From contig JABAKE010000009.1 in the NCBI GenBank assembly GCA_019779905.1, forward strand, positions 90,473 through 154,472: a DNA stretch of 64,000 nucleotides, written 5' to 3'. Shown in pieces: positions 18,782 through 27,766 of the stretch. The notes under the pieces were generated by a model that ran no database searches, had not been told where the DNA came from, and was given only the letters and a program-made list of their open reading frames with translations. The position numbers and the translations under genes were made by a program. This DNA comes from Modestobacter lapidis. Lineage in GTDB: Bacteria > Actinomycetota > Actinomycetes > Mycobacteriales > Geodermatophilaceae. The first letter of the stretch is position 1, and every line of letters starts with the position of its first letter.

Positions 18782-19669
18782 TCAGGAGGCGGCGTGCCGG
18801 GGTGCCCGGTCCCGGTCGGGCCGGCGCAGCAGGGCGGTGAGCAGCAGTCCGAGGGCAGCGAGCGCGGCGACCGCCGGCCCGACCATGGCCCACGGGTCGG
18901 TGCCGCCCGCGGTGCCGCCGGCTCCGGTCTCGACGCCCCCGGTGGGGACGACGCCCGGGCCGGCGGCGTCCAGCACGCTCTGGACGGTGATCCCGCCGCC
19001 GCTGCGGTCGAGCACCAGCACCGTGTGGACCGACCCGGCGGGCAGCTCGACGGGCAGGTCGACCGGCGCGCCGGAGCCGGCGACGGTGAGCGTGCCGGCG
19101 CCGCCGGGGACGTCGACGTAGTCGGTGCTGGCACCGAACTCCAACCCGGTGGCCAGGGCGGCCGATCCGGCCAGGGAGAGATCGAGCGGGGACGCCGAGG
19201 CCGCCGCGTTGATCACCCGGGCACGGGCCTGGCCGGCCGGCGGCAGCGTGAGGTCGTCGCTGAGCACGGCGAAACGCAGATCGGCGAAGTAGCCCACCCC
19301 GGCGATGGTCACTGCCCGGCCCGGCTCCACCGTGACGGTGGTGGCCAGGGCCGGTGGGCCGGCCGGGTCGGCGCCGGCGTTCCGGGCGCTGACGGTGTAG
19401 GTGCCCGCCGGAACCGGCTGGTACGGGGAGACGTCACCGTAGGTGACCGCCGGGAGGACCACCTGGGTGCCGGGCGTGGACACGGAGTCGATGTAGGCGT
19501 CGACGGCCGGGGTGTCCGGGGAGAGGTGCGCCATCCGCACCAGCCCCTCGGCCGGTGTGGCATCGCCGGCTGCGGCGTCCCCCGGGGCCGCGGCCGCCGG
19601 CGCGAGCCCGAACGCCGCCAGTCCCGCCACGAGGAGGGAGAGCAGGAACGCTCGGGTCGACGGGGTCAT
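18782..19669 (-). CDS. Secreted DUF4397 protein with C-terminal anchor
   Basis: This 295-residue protein has a signal peptide (MTPSTRAFLLSLLVAGLAAFGLAPAAAA cleaved near residue 28), then DUF4397 beta-rich repeats: VRMAHLSPDTPAVDAYID at about 44 and a second unit at about 150 (ARARVINAAASASPLDLSLAG). After a Gly/Thr linker comes a hydrophobic helix (about 263-283) and the basic tail LLRRPDRDR. The helix plus basic tail resembles a cell-wall sorting signal, but no LPXTG precedes it; the nearest candidate motif is GGTDPW. It may be membrane-anchored, or cut by the adjacent sortase at a non-standard site. Confidence 0.8.
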   Translation of the reverse strand: MTPSTRAFLLSLLVAGLAAFGLAPAAAAPGDAAAGDATPAEGLVRMAHLSPDTPAVDAYIDSVSTPGTQVVLPAVTYGDVSPYQPVPAGTYTVSARNAGADPAGPPALATTVTVEPGRAVTIAGVGYFADLRFAVLSDDLTLPPAGQARARVINAAASASPLDLSLAGSAALATGLEFGASTDYVDVPGGAGTLTVAGSGAPVDLPVELPAGSVHTVLVLDRSGGGITVQSVLDAAGPGVVPTGGVETGAGGTAGGTDPWAMVGPAVAALAALGLLLTALLRRPDRDRAPRHAAS

Positions 19670-19723
19670 CGGGCTTCCTCCAGGGTCGCGGGCGTGCGGT
19701 CGGCCGCGGCAGGCAGCTGCGCC

Positions 19724-21565
19724 TCATCTTCCCCCAGTGCGGGCGACGGCACCGTCCGGATCGGGAGACCAACGGTAGGTGACGAGCACACCCTGGTCGA
19801 CGCGGCGGACGGTGTCCGGTGCGTAGGGCTCTCGCTGGGCGTCCACCCAGGCCAGCAGGCGGTCGGCGCGGCGGGGATCATCGGCCAGGACGGTGCCCCC
19901 GATCCCGGTGATGACGGCGGAGCGGACGAGGGTGCGGCCCTCCTCGCCGGGCACGACCGGCAGGCTGTCCAGAGCCACGCCGAACCGCGCGCCGATCCCG
20001 GCCAGCAGTGACAGCAGCCGCGGGTCGACCGCGCCGGAGGACAGCACGTCGGCCACCGGACCGGGGGCCGCGGTCTGCGGGTTGGCCAGCAGGGCGCGGG
20101 CCAGCGCGCGCCGCCGCTCGACCGCCGCAGGGTCCGGCGGAGCCGGGTCCGGGTGGACCACGGACAGCGCGGGGAGGCCGTCCGCGGGGTCGAAGCGGGC
20201 CACCGCGGCGCCGTCGACCGGGGAATCGCCGGACTCCACCCGCAGCTCCGTCGTCCCCGGGGCGGTGGCCGCGAGCTGCACGTCCGTCGCGACGCCCACC
20301 CGGGAGGGGGCCGCGCCGGCGTGCACCAGCTCGGCGCGCAGCGTCGCATCGGCGGACACCCGTCCATCCGGGGGCAGCTGGTCCTGCACCCAGGCCACCA
20401 GCTGCCGGTGCGCGGCGGCACCCAGATCGCTGCGCGGTGCCGCCGCGAGGAGGAGAACCGTGACGGCCGCCGTGGCCCCGACCGTGGACACCGCGACCAG
20501 CCGCACGGTCCGCCGTCGGCCCGGGTGCCCGACGACCGCGGCCCCGACGACGTGCTCCAGCGCAGCGGCCAGCAGCAGCGCCGCCACCGGGAGGCAGAGC
20601 AGCAGCGCGGGCAGCCGGCCCCACGGCGGAGCCACCGCCAGCAGCGTGGTGGCGGCCAGCGCGACCGCCGGGGTGCGCAGCGGTGGCAGCACCACGACCG
20701 TCAGCAGCGCGACGGCCAGCAGCGCCGCGGTGACCAGAAGGAGGTCCGGCAGTCCGGCCGCCCAGCGGCCCGGGGCCTGCGGCTGGGAATCCCACCTGGC
20801 GACGAGCAGTCGCACGGCGACGGTGGCCGCGGCCAGCCCCGTGCCGACGGCGAGCCGGCGGGTCGCGGGTCCGCGGCCGAGCAGCTCACCGGTGGCGACG
20901 GCCGCGGCCAGCCCGGCCGTTCCGAGCAGCAGCACGTCGGGGGTCAGCAGCGTGCCGAGCGCGATCGCCCCGCCGGCCACCGGCCAGGGTGCCCGCGGCG
21001 TGCGTCCGCCGACGGCCAGCCACGTGCCCAGCAGCAGCCAGGTGATGCCCAGGGCCGCCGGGGTGCTGACCGCGTGCGCCGGGACGAGGGTGGGAACGGC
21101 GCCGAAGGCGAGGACGGCGACGGCACTGGCCGGCTGCCCGAGGCCGCCCCGCCGGGCCGTGCCCCAGACCAGCGCGGCCGAGGTCAGCAGCAGGACCAGC
21201 AGCAGCTCCCGGCCGGCACCGGCCAGGGTCGCGTGCCGCTCGAAGGCCCGGGTGACGGTGGCGTAGACCGCGGCGTGCACCGCGGCGAGGCCCTCGGGGG
21301 ACAGCAGCGGGAGGTCGCTGGTCCCGCGGAGCAGGCCGGCGGCCGGCGCGGTGAGGGCGCCGTCGTCGGGCAGGGGGAGGCCGCGGACGGTGCGCGCGCC
21401 GGCCAGCCCGACGACGAGCAGGGCGGCCAGCGGCCAGAGCGCACCGAGGCGGCGGGACGGCGGCTGCCAGCCGGCGCGGTGCCGTGCCCGCCGGGGCGAG
21501 GGCTCAGTGCCAGGAGCGGGTGGGGCGGCGTGGGAGGTCGTCGTCCCGGGCGTGCGGTCGGGCAC
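19724..21565 (-). CDS. Large polytopic membrane protein with C-terminal extracytoplasmic domain
   Basis: This protein of about 613 residues has many hydrophobic segments in its first 400 residues (for example LWPLAALLVVGLAGARTV near residue 42 and LLLVTAALLAVALLTVVVL), and a soluble C-terminal part of about 200 residues (from AAAHRQLVAWVQDQLPPDGRV) with no catalytic motif I can name. The layout resembles GT-C-type or similar envelope proteins, but key acidic loop residues are not evident. I chose the GTG at 21565, preceded by GGGGGGAGC about 6 nt upstream; the frame stays open to 21688. It is the first gene of the unit with the DUF4397 protein and the sortase. Confidence 0.65.
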   Translation of the reverse strand: MPDRTPGTTTSHAAPPAPGTEPSPRRARHRAGWQPPSRRLGALWPLAALLVVGLAGARTVRGLPLPDDGALTAPAAGLLRGTSDLPLLSPEGLAAVHAAVYATVTRAFERHATLAGAGRELLLVLLLTSAALVWGTARRGGLGQPASAVAVLAFGAVPTLVPAHAVSTPAALGITWLLLGTWLAVGGRTPRAPWPVAGGAIALGTLLTPDVLLLGTAGLAAAVATGELLGRGPATRRLAVGTGLAAATVAVRLLVARWDSQPQAPGRWAAGLPDLLLVTAALLAVALLTVVVLPPLRTPAVALAATTLLAVAPPWGRLPALLLCLPVAALLLAAALEHVVGAAVVGHPGRRRTVRLVAVSTVGATAAVTVLLLAAAPRSDLGAAAHRQLVAWVQDQLPPDGRVSADATLRAELVHAGAAPSRVGVATDVQLAATAPGTTELRVESGDSPVDGAAVARFDPADGLPALSVVHPDPAPPDPAAVERRRALARALLANPQTAAPGPVADVLSSGAVDPRLLSLLAGIGARFGVALDSLPVVPGEEGRTLVRSAVITGIGGTVLADDPRRADRLLAWVDAQREPYAPDTVRRVDQGVLVTYRWSPDPDGAVARTGGR

Positions 21566-21752
21566 GGCGCAGCTCCCCCCGGCGTCCCCAGCGCCGACCT
21601 GCGTACGGCGACCGGCCGGTCCGCGTGTTCCCTGCTCGCGGAACCGGTCCCCGGGTCGGCTGCCCCCGACCCTGGCACGGGCCCGCACCGGCGGCCACTG
21701 GGAGTGCTCGACCCGGGGCGCTGCGTGCCCGGAAGGGCGGTCGTGCCCCCGG

Positions 21753-23090
21753 TCAGCGCGGGTTGGGGCTGGGCCGTCCCGCCGGCTGCTGCGGACCGGC
21801 GGCCGGGACCGTCGTGGTCACCGGCTGTCCGGCCGGCCGGCTGCCGGTGGCCGGGCCGGGCGTGGGGACCGGGGGCGCCTGCCGCTGGGTGGGTTGTGGC
21901 CGGAACGTCGGGTTCGGGCGCCCCGCCTGCTGGGCGGGCTGCGGCGCGAGGGGTTGTGGTGCGGCGGGCTGCTCGGCCGGCGGGGTGGCCGGTGCCGGGC
22001 CAGCGGCGGCGGGCCGGGCCGGGACCTCGTCCGCCGGCGCCTCCGGTTCCGGGGCGGGACGGGCCGGAGCCGGCGCGGAGGCGTCCGCGGCGGGCTCGCC
22101 GCGCGGAGCCGGCGCGCGGGGGACGACGGCCTCGGTGACGATCGCCTCGGTGGGCGGCGCGGCCGGCCCGGCGTCGGGGGTTGTCCCGGTGGGTGCCTTC
22201 GGCTGGTCGGATCCGGGCACGTCGCGGTCGCTGAGGTCGGGCAGCCCGCTGAGCATGGTGCGCACCTCGGCCAGGCGCCGGGTGACGTCGTCGCGGATCG
22301 CCCGGAGGGCGGCGGCCGCGGCCTCCGCCTCGCCGACCGTGCGGGCGGCGTGCTGGTCGGCGGCGGCCACGGTGCGGGTCGCGTGCTCCTCGGCCGCGGC
22401 GATCCGTTGCTGCGCCGCCGTGAGGGTGGCCGCCTCGCGCTCCTCCTCCAGCCGGGCGGTCTCGGTGCGCCGGGCGCGCTGGGCGATCTCGAAATCCTCC
22501 TCGACCTTGGCCCGGCGGGCCTGGGAGTCGGCGTCGAGCCGCGTGACACGCTCCTGGGCCTTCTGCACCAGCTCGTCGGCGCGGGCCTGCGCCTTGGTCG
22601 AGATCGCCTCGGCGTGCTGGCGCGCCTCGGCGACGAGTCGCTCGGCCTCGGCCTGGCTGGCCGCCTGCCGCTCGCCGAACGCCCGTTCCTCGCCGGCGAC
22701 CCGTTCCCGCACGGCCTCGGCGTCGGCGGCTGCGGCCTGGCGCAGCTGCAGCGAGTACTCCTCGGCGGACCGGCGGATCTCCCCGGCCTCCTCCTCGGCC
22801 AGCCGGAGCATGTTGGAGATGCGCTCGCCCATGTTCTCGAACGTGGGCGCCCCGGCGCTCGCCGCGCGCCGGCGCAGCGACTCCACCTCGCCGTGCAGCG
22901 CGGAGAGCTGGCCGGCCAGGTCGGCGGACCGGGCGAGGGCGGCGTCCCGGTCGGCCAGCGCGACGTGCATGTCGGCCTCGAGCCGTTCCAGCACCTCGGC
23001 CACCTGGTCGCGGTCGTAGCCCTTCCGGACGACGTCGAAGGAGGGGCCGCCTCCACGCAGGGAGAGCATGTCGTGGTGGGCGTCGCTCAT
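21753..23090 (-). CDS. DivIVA-domain coiled-coil protein (polar-growth scaffold type)
   Basis: This 445-residue protein has a DivIVA-like N-terminal segment (FDVVRKGYDRDQVAEVLERLEADM, about 19-42), a long Ala/Glu/Arg coiled coil (about 43-270) and a disordered Pro/Ala-rich tail of about 170 residues. Actinobacterial relatives (DivIVA/Wag31, Scy, FilP types) organise the cell pole, growth or division from the cytoplasmic face. The tail is too Pro-rich to be structured and may bind partners. The ATG at 23090 is chosen; a GAGGAT element lies 7 nt before it. The coding strand of this gene gives rise to long antisense frames, which are shadows. Confidence 0.85.
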   Translation of the reverse strand: MSDAHHDMLSLRGGGPSFDVVRKGYDRDQVAEVLERLEADMHVALADRDAALARSADLAGQLSALHGEVESLRRRAASAGAPTFENMGERISNMLRLAEEEAGEIRRSAEEYSLQLRQAAAADAEAVRERVAGEERAFGERQAASQAEAERLVAEARQHAEAISTKAQARADELVQKAQERVTRLDADSQARRAKVEEDFEIAQRARRTETARLEEEREAATLTAAQQRIAAAEEHATRTVAAADQHAARTVGEAEAAAAALRAIRDDVTRRLAEVRTMLSGLPDLSDRDVPGSDQPKAPTGTTPDAGPAAPPTEAIVTEAVVPRAPAPRGEPAADASAPAPARPAPEPEAPADEVPARPAAAGPAPATPPAEQPAAPQPLAPQPAQQAGRPNPTFRPQPTQRQAPPVPTPGPATGSRPAGQPVTTTVPAAGPQQPAGRPSPNPR

Positions 23091-23208
23091 GACCCGCATC
23101 CTCGCAGAGATCCAGCGCAGGGTCAGCGTGTCCGGCGCCGCTCCCAGGACGGTGCCGGCGGCCCGCGACGCGCCGATCCGGCCGTCCCCGGGCACGGCGG
23201 GCGGACCG

Positions 23209-23667
23209 TCAGGGTGCGGCGGGCTGGACCAGTTCGACGAGCACGCCCCCGGCGTCCTTCGGGTGGACGAAGTTGACCCGGCTGCCGGCGGTGCCCCGGC
23301 GCGGGGCGTCGTAGAGCAGCCGGAGTCCGCGCTCGCGCAGCGTGGCGCTGACCGCCTCGACATCGGCGACCCGGAAGGCCAGTTGCTGCAGGCCAGGGCC
23401 GGAGCGGCCGATGAACTTCGCGATCGTCGACTCCGGCGTCAGCGGGGCCAGCAGCTGGATCCGGGTCTCGCCGTCCCCGACCGCCAGCATCGCCTCGTGG
23501 ACGCCCTGCTCCTCGTTGACCTCCTCGTGCACCGAGGTGATGCCGAAGGCGAGTTCGTAGAAGGCGATGGCCTCGCGGAGGTCGGGCACCGCGATGCCCA
23601 CGTGGTCGATCGTGGTGAACAGCTCGGAAGGCAGGCCGGTGTGCGCAGCGTCGGTCACCCTGCGCAT
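23209..23667 (-). CDS. mce: Methylmalonyl-CoA epimerase
   Basis: This 152-residue VOC-fold enzyme interconverts (S)- and (R)-methylmalonyl-CoA between propionyl-CoA carboxylase and the B12-dependent mutase. Seen: [21 protein letters not shown] (first metal His), the [11 protein letters not shown] segment, RIQLLAP (Gln ligand), and [10 protein letters not shown] (Glu ligand and end). The second-repeat ligand region reads [11 protein letters not shown] where many epimerases have HH; the substitution affects a canonical metal ligand, although the rest of the family block [20 protein letters not shown] is intact. The start is ATG 23667; a GTG at 23658 is possible. Divergent from the thiolase gene. 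Confidence 0.88.
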   Translation of the reverse strand: MRRVTDAAHTGLPSELFTTIDHVGIAVPDLREAIAFYELAFGITSVHEEVNEEQGVHEAMLAVGDGETRIQLLAPLTPESTIAKFIGRSGPGLQQLAFRVADVEAVSATLRERGLRLLYDAPRRGTAGSRVNFVHPKDAGGVLVELVQPAAP

Positions 23668-23759
23668 CGTGCCGCGCCCGTCCGGGGACGGCCAGCTCTC
23701 CCGCGGCCGGACCGGGTGGGCCACATCACCGGCGGCGTCCCGGTCGGCCCGCGCGCACC

Positions 23760-23765
23760 TATCCT
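23760..23765 (+). promoter_or_regulatory. Possible -10 (TATCCT) for the thiolase gene
   Basis: TATCCT lies 86 nt before the thiolase ATG in the 184-bp divergent region. An in-frame GTG at 23777 would give a longer N-terminus but lacks conservation with thiolases, so a leader of about 80 nt is preferred. Confidence 0.3.
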
Positions 23766-23851
23766 GGAGCGAGCCCGTGGCGCCCCGGCGCCGGCGCGGT
23801 GCCCTGTCGACGTGGCCGCCACCGGCGGCGGCCGAGCCCCTGGAGCCCCTG

Positions 23852-25054
23852 ATGAGCCAGCCCGCACAGACCCGGTCCGTCATCGTCGGCGGAGCCCGCA
23901 CCCCGATGGGCCGGCTGCTCGGCTCGCTCAAGGACTTCTCCGCCGCCGACCTCGGTGGCGTGGCCATCAAGGCGGCGCTGGAGCGGGCCGGGATCGCCGG
24001 CGACCAGGTCGACTACGTGATCATGGGCCACGTTCTCCAGGCCGGCGCGGGTCAGAACCCCGCCCGCCCGGCCGCGGTGGCCGGCGGCATCCCGATGTCG
24101 GTGCCGTCCTTCACGCTCAACAAGGTCTGCCTGTCCGGCATCGACGCCATCGCGCTGGCCGACCAGCTGATCCGGGCCGGGGAGTTCGACGTCGTCGTCG
24201 CCGGCGGCATGGAGTCGATGACCCAGGCGCCGCACCTGCTGGCCGGCTCCCGCACCGGGACCAGGTACGGCGACACGGCGCTGGTCGACTCGATGGCCCA
24301 CGACGGCCTCACCGACACCTTCGACCAGGTCGCGATGGGCGCGCTCACCGAGCAGGCCAACTCCCGCTACGGGCTGACCCGCGAGGAGCAGGACGCCTTC
24401 GCCGCCGGCAGCCACCAGAAGGCGGCGCGGGCGGCCAAGAACGGGGTCTTCGACGAGGAGATCACCCCGGTCCTCATCCCGCAGCGCAAGGGCGACCCGA
24501 TCGAGTTCCGCGAGGACGAGGGCATCCGCCCCGACACCACCGCCGAGAGCCTGGCCAGGCTCAGGCCGGCGTTCGCCGCGGACGGCACCATCACCGCTGC
24601 CTCGGCGTCGCAGATCTCCGACGGTGCCTGCGCGGTGGTGGTGATGTCCGCGGCCAGGGCCCAGGAGCTCGGCTGCACCGTGCTCGCCGAGATCGGTGCG
24701 CACGGCGTCGTCGCCGGCCCGGACGCGACCCTGCAGAGCCAGCCCTCCCGGGCGATCAAGAAGGCCTGCGAGCGGGAGGGCATCGCGCCCGAGGACCTCG
24801 ACCTCGTCGAGCTCAACGAGGCGTTCGCCGCCGTCGCCATCGTCTCCACCCGCGAGCTGGGCATCGACCCGGAGAAGGTGAACCCCAACGGCGGTGCGAT
24901 CGCCCTCGGTCACCCGATCGGCATGAGCGGCGCCCGGATCGTGCTGGACCTGGTCCTGGAGCTGGGCCGTCGCGGTGGCGGGATCGGTGCCGCGGCGCTG
25001 TGCGGCGGTGGTGGCCAGGGCGACGCGCTGGTCCTGCACGTGCCTGCCCGGTGA
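23852..25054 (+). CDS. Acetyl-CoA C-acetyltransferase (thiolase II)
   Basis: This 400-residue biosynthetic-type thiolase condenses two acetyl-CoA to acetoacetyl-CoA, or runs in reverse. The nucleophile Cys is in [15 protein letters not shown] (about residue 91). The other active-site blocks are [27 protein letters not shown] (His) and [12 protein letters not shown] (second Cys). Length and motif order are normal. The ATG start is chosen because [13 protein letters not shown] follows within ten residues as in homologues. Together with the crotonases, dehydrogenase and EtfAB in this window it supports an acyl-CoA or ketobutyrate role; the exact pathway is not fixed by the sequence. Confidence 0.94.
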   Translation: MSQPAQTRSVIVGGARTPMGRLLGSLKDFSAADLGGVAIKAALERAGIAGDQVDYVIMGHVLQAGAGQNPARPAAVAGGIPMSVPSFTLNKVCLSGIDAIALADQLIRAGEFDVVVAGGMESMTQAPHLLAGSRTGTRYGDTALVDSMAHDGLTDTFDQVAMGALTEQANSRYGLTREEQDAFAAGSHQKAARAAKNGVFDEEITPVLIPQRKGDPIEFREDEGIRPDTTAESLARLRPAFAADGTITAASASQISDGACAVVVMSAARAQELGCTVLAEIGAHGVVAGPDATLQSQPSRAIKKACEREGIAPEDLDLVELNEAFAAVAIVSTRELGIDPEKVNPNGGAIALGHPIGMSGARIVLDLVLELGRRGGGIGAAALCGGGGQGDALVLHVPAR

Positions 25055-25121
25055 CCCGCCCGGCGCCGGCCGCCGACCGGCTCGTCGCGCAGCTCCGACC
25101 CCCGCCCGGCAGGATGGCGGC

Positions 25122-26597
25122 GTGAACGGGACCCCGGACGCCGTCGTCGTCGGAGCCGGCCCGAACGGCCTGGCCGCCGCGCTGCGCCTGGCGGCCGCCG
25201 GGCTGTCGGTGCGGGTGGTCGAGCGCGGGGAACGCGCCGGCGGCGGCCTGCGCACCGAGGAGGTGACGCTGCCCGGTTACCGGCACGACATCTGCTCCAC
25301 GGTGCACCCGATGGCGGCCAGCGCCCCGTTCTTCCGCGAGTTCGACCTCGCCTCGCGGGGGGTCCGGCTGCTCCAGCCAGAGATCAACTTTGCCCATCCG
25401 CTGGACGGCGGGCGCGCAGCGCTGTCCCACCACTCGCTGGAGCAGACGGCCGCCGGGCTCGGCCGGGACGCGGCCGCCTACCGCCGGCTCTTCGGCCCGC
25501 TGCTGCGCCAGGCCGACGAGATCACCGACTTCTTCCTCACCTCGGCGTTCCGCCGGCTGCCCACCCGCGGCTTCCTCGGTGTCGCCGGGTTCGGGCTGCA
25601 GGGGCTGCCCAGTGTCGGGTGGCTGGCCCGGCGCTGCTTCGACGACGACGCGGCCCGGGCGCTGATCGCCGGGGCGGCGGCGCACGGGATGCTCAACCTG
25701 ACCCGTCCGCTCACCGCGGCGCTCGGGATGTTCCTGGGGATGCTGTCGCACCACCAGGGCTGGCCGCTGATCGAGGGCGGCTCCCAGGAGCTCGCCGACG
25801 CCATGGTCACCGCCCTGGAGCAGCAGGGCGGTGAGGTCGTCACCGGGCACGAGGTCACCGACCTGCGGGAGTTCGACGGCATCCCGGCCGTGCTGCTCAA
25901 CACCACGCCGTCGGCGTTCGTCGCGATGGCCGGCGACCGGGTGCACCCGGGCTACCGGCGCTGGGTGCAGCGCTACAAGCACGGCCCCGGTGTGTTCAAG
26001 ATCGACTGGGCGCTGTCCGAGCCGGTGCCGTGGACCAACCCCGACGTCCGCCGGGCCGGCACGGTGCACGTCGCCGGCACGATGGAGGAGACGATCGCCG
26101 GGGAGGCCGCACCGGCGACCGGGCGGCTGTCGGAGAAGCCGTACGTGCTCGCCGTGCAGCCCACCGTGGTCGACCCGTCGCGCGCGCCGGCGGGCGGGCA
26201 CGTCTTCTGGGCCTACGTGCACGTGCCGCACGGGTCGACGGCCGACATGACCGAGGCGATCGAGGCGCAGGTCGAGCGGTTCGCCCCCGGGTTCCGCGAC
26301 ACGGTCATCGCCCGGCACACCATGCACGCCGGGCAGATGGAGGACTGGAACCCCAACGACGTCGGCGGGGACATCTCCAACGGCGAGGCATCGCTGCGGC
26401 AGATGCTCGCCCGGCCGGTGCCCCGCTGGAACACCTACCGGACCCCGGTTCCCGGCACCTACCTGGCCGGCGCGGCCACCCCGCCGGGGCCGGCGGTGCA
26501 CGGTCAGTGCGGCGACAACGCCGCCCAGGTGGCCCTGCGCGAGGTGTTCGGCGTCCGGCACGCCCCGCCGCTGCGCCCGCCGCCGCCGGCCTGTTGA
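25122..26597 (+). CDS. FAD-dependent oxidoreductase, phytoene desaturase/PYROXD2-like
   Basis: This 491-residue flavoprotein has an N-terminal dinucleotide-binding motif VVVGAGPNGLAAALRLAAAG followed by the ERGERAGGGLRTEE segment, and a C-terminal FAD block (TYLAGAATPPGPAVHGQCGDNAA). The middle (for example HPMAASAPFFREFDL, GPGVFKIDWALSEPVPW) matches the CrtI-like group related to human PYROXD2, not the carotenoid enzymes, because no crt genes are nearby. The substrate is unknown. GTG start; CAGGAT lies 6 nt upstream. Its TGA is the first part of a palindromic repeat. It follows the thiolase gene by 67 bp and may be co-transcribed. Confidence 0.85.
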   Translation: MNGTPDAVVVGAGPNGLAAALRLAAAGLSVRVVERGERAGGGLRTEEVTLPGYRHDICSTVHPMAASAPFFREFDLASRGVRLLQPEINFAHPLDGGRAALSHHSLEQTAAGLGRDAAAYRRLFGPLLRQADEITDFFLTSAFRRLPTRGFLGVAGFGLQGLPSVGWLARRCFDDDAARALIAGAAAHGMLNLTRPLTAALGMFLGMLSHHQGWPLIEGGSQELADAMVTALEQQGGEVVTGHEVTDLREFDGIPAVLLNTTPSAFVAMAGDRVHPGYRRWVQRYKHGPGVFKIDWALSEPVPWTNPDVRRAGTVHVAGTMEETIAGEAAPATGRLSEKPYVLAVQPTVVDPSRAPAGGHVFWAYVHVPHGSTADMTEAIEAQVERFAPGFRDTVIARHTMHAGQMEDWNPNDVGGDISNGEASLRQMLARPVPRWNTYRTPVPGTYLAGAATPPGPAVHGQCGDNAAQVALREVFGVRHAPPLRPPPPAC

Positions 26598-26654
26598 AGG
26601 ACCCCGTCCCTCTCACCACCTCGCAAGCTCGGCGGCGAGCCTCCGGTCGGGGCC
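26597..26654 (+). repeat. Palindromic element, type B, copy 6
   Basis: It begins in the stop codon of the preceding gene (TTGAAGGACCCCG). The right end is GGTCGGGGCC; the core has CACCTCGCAAGCTCGG. Confidence 0.85.
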
Positions 26655-26729
26655 GAGGAGAGCGCGGCGGATGACCGGCGGAGGGGGACGGGCTGCGGCG
26701 CGGTCCGGCGCGGTGGGATGATCGAGGTC

Positions 26730-27698
26730 ATGCAGCCGAACCGCCCCGCTCGTCCCGATCCCCGCGCCCAGGCCCAGCAGGCCCGGATGGCGTCCTCGCT
26801 GGCCGGCGCGGTCGACCTCGCGGCCGTGAAGGCACGCTCCGAGGCGGCCGCCCGGGCGCAGTCCGCCCCACCCCCGACGGCGAGCGCACCGGCCGGAGTG
26901 CCCGGGGGTGTCGTCGTGGACGTCGACGAGGCGACCTTCCAGTCCGAGGTCCTCGACCGTTCCTTCCAGGTCCCGGTCGTGCTGGACCTGTGGGCCGAGT
27001 GGTGCGGTCCGTGCAAGCAGCTCTCCCCGGTGCTCGAGCGGCTGGCCACCGAGGGCGGCGGCACCTGGGTGCTGGCCAAGGTCGACGTGGACGCCAACCA
27101 GGCGCTCGCGCAGGGGCTGCGGGTGCAGGGCATCCCGGCGGTCAAGGCCGTCTGGCAGGGGCAGCTGGTCGCCGAGTTCACCGGCGCCATCCCCGAGGAG
27201 CAGGCCCGCCAGTTCATCAGCGAGCTGGTCGCGGCCACCACCGGGGGAGAGGTTCCCGACGCCGCCGAGGGCGCCCTCGAGGAACCCGAGGACCCCCGGC
27301 TGGACGCCGCCGAGGCCGCCCTCGACCAGGGTGACCTCGCCGCCGCCGAGGCGGCCTACCAGGCCATCCTCGACGCCGAGCCCGATCACCCGGTGGCCGG
27401 GCTGGCGCTGCGCCAGGTGCAGCTGTTCCGCCGCGCCGAGGAGGCGGGCCCCGACGCGCTGAACGCCGCCGACGCCGCTCCCGACGACGTGGCCGCACAG
27501 ACCCGCGCGGCGGACTTCCTGCTGGGCACCGGCAACGTCGACCAGGCCTTCGAGCGGCTGCTCGCCGTGGTCCGCCGCACCAGCGGCGAGGACCGCGACA
27601 TGGCCCGGAAGCACCTGGTGGAGCTGTTCGGCGTCGTCGGCGACGACGACCCCCGGGTCGGCCCGGCCCGCCGCGCGCTCACCACCGCCCTCTTCTAG
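26730..27698 (+). CDS. Thioredoxin domain plus TPR-like C-terminus (CnoX/YbbN-like)
   Basis: This 322-residue cytoplasmic protein has an N-terminal disordered Ala/Gln/Arg stretch (1-58), a thioredoxin domain (about 60-170) with WCGPC at 91-95 and the cis-Pro segment GIPAVKAVW, then helical repeats (about 190-320) such as EAALDQGDLAAAEAAYQAIL. This architecture is that of CnoX/YbbN-type chaperedoxins, which combine redox protection with holdase function; the family assignment is firm but the role here is inference. The start is the ATG at 26730 rather than 26718, because a GATGAT element lies 7 nt before it and no ribosome binding site is seen for either. Confidence 0.85.
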   Translation: MQPNRPARPDPRAQAQQARMASSLAGAVDLAAVKARSEAAARAQSAPPPTASAPAGVPGGVVVDVDEATFQSEVLDRSFQVPVVLDLWAEWCGPCKQLSPVLERLATEGGGTWVLAKVDVDANQALAQGLRVQGIPAVKAVWQGQLVAEFTGAIPEEQARQFISELVAATTGGEVPDAAEGALEEPEDPRLDAAEAALDQGDLAAAEAAYQAILDAEPDHPVAGLALRQVQLFRRAEEAGPDALNAADAAPDDVAAQTRAADFLLGTGNVDQAFERLLAVVRRTSGEDRDMARKHLVELFGVVGDDDPRVGPARRALTTALF

Positions 27699-27708
27699 GA
27701 CGGTCTGC

Positions 27709-27766
27709 GGCCTCCCTGCGGGCCCCCACCGCGAGCTCGCGAGTGGTGGGGGGCAGGGAGGTCCTT
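27709..27766 (-). repeat. Palindromic element, type A, copy 7 (reverse)
   Basis: On the minus strand it reads AAGGACCTCCCTGCC...GCAGGGAGGCC and starts inside the stop codon of the minus-strand peptidase gene. Outer stem CCTCCCTGC/GCAGGGAGG and inner stem CCCCCACC/GGTGGGGG are both complete. It lies between convergent genes. Confidence 0.9.

Noticed and set aside
20153..22138. A plus-strand frame of 661 codons across 20-22 kb
   Set aside because: It is antisense to the polytopic membrane protein gene and crosses the end of the DivIVA-like gene. The product is low-complexity Arg/Gly/Gln with no domain.
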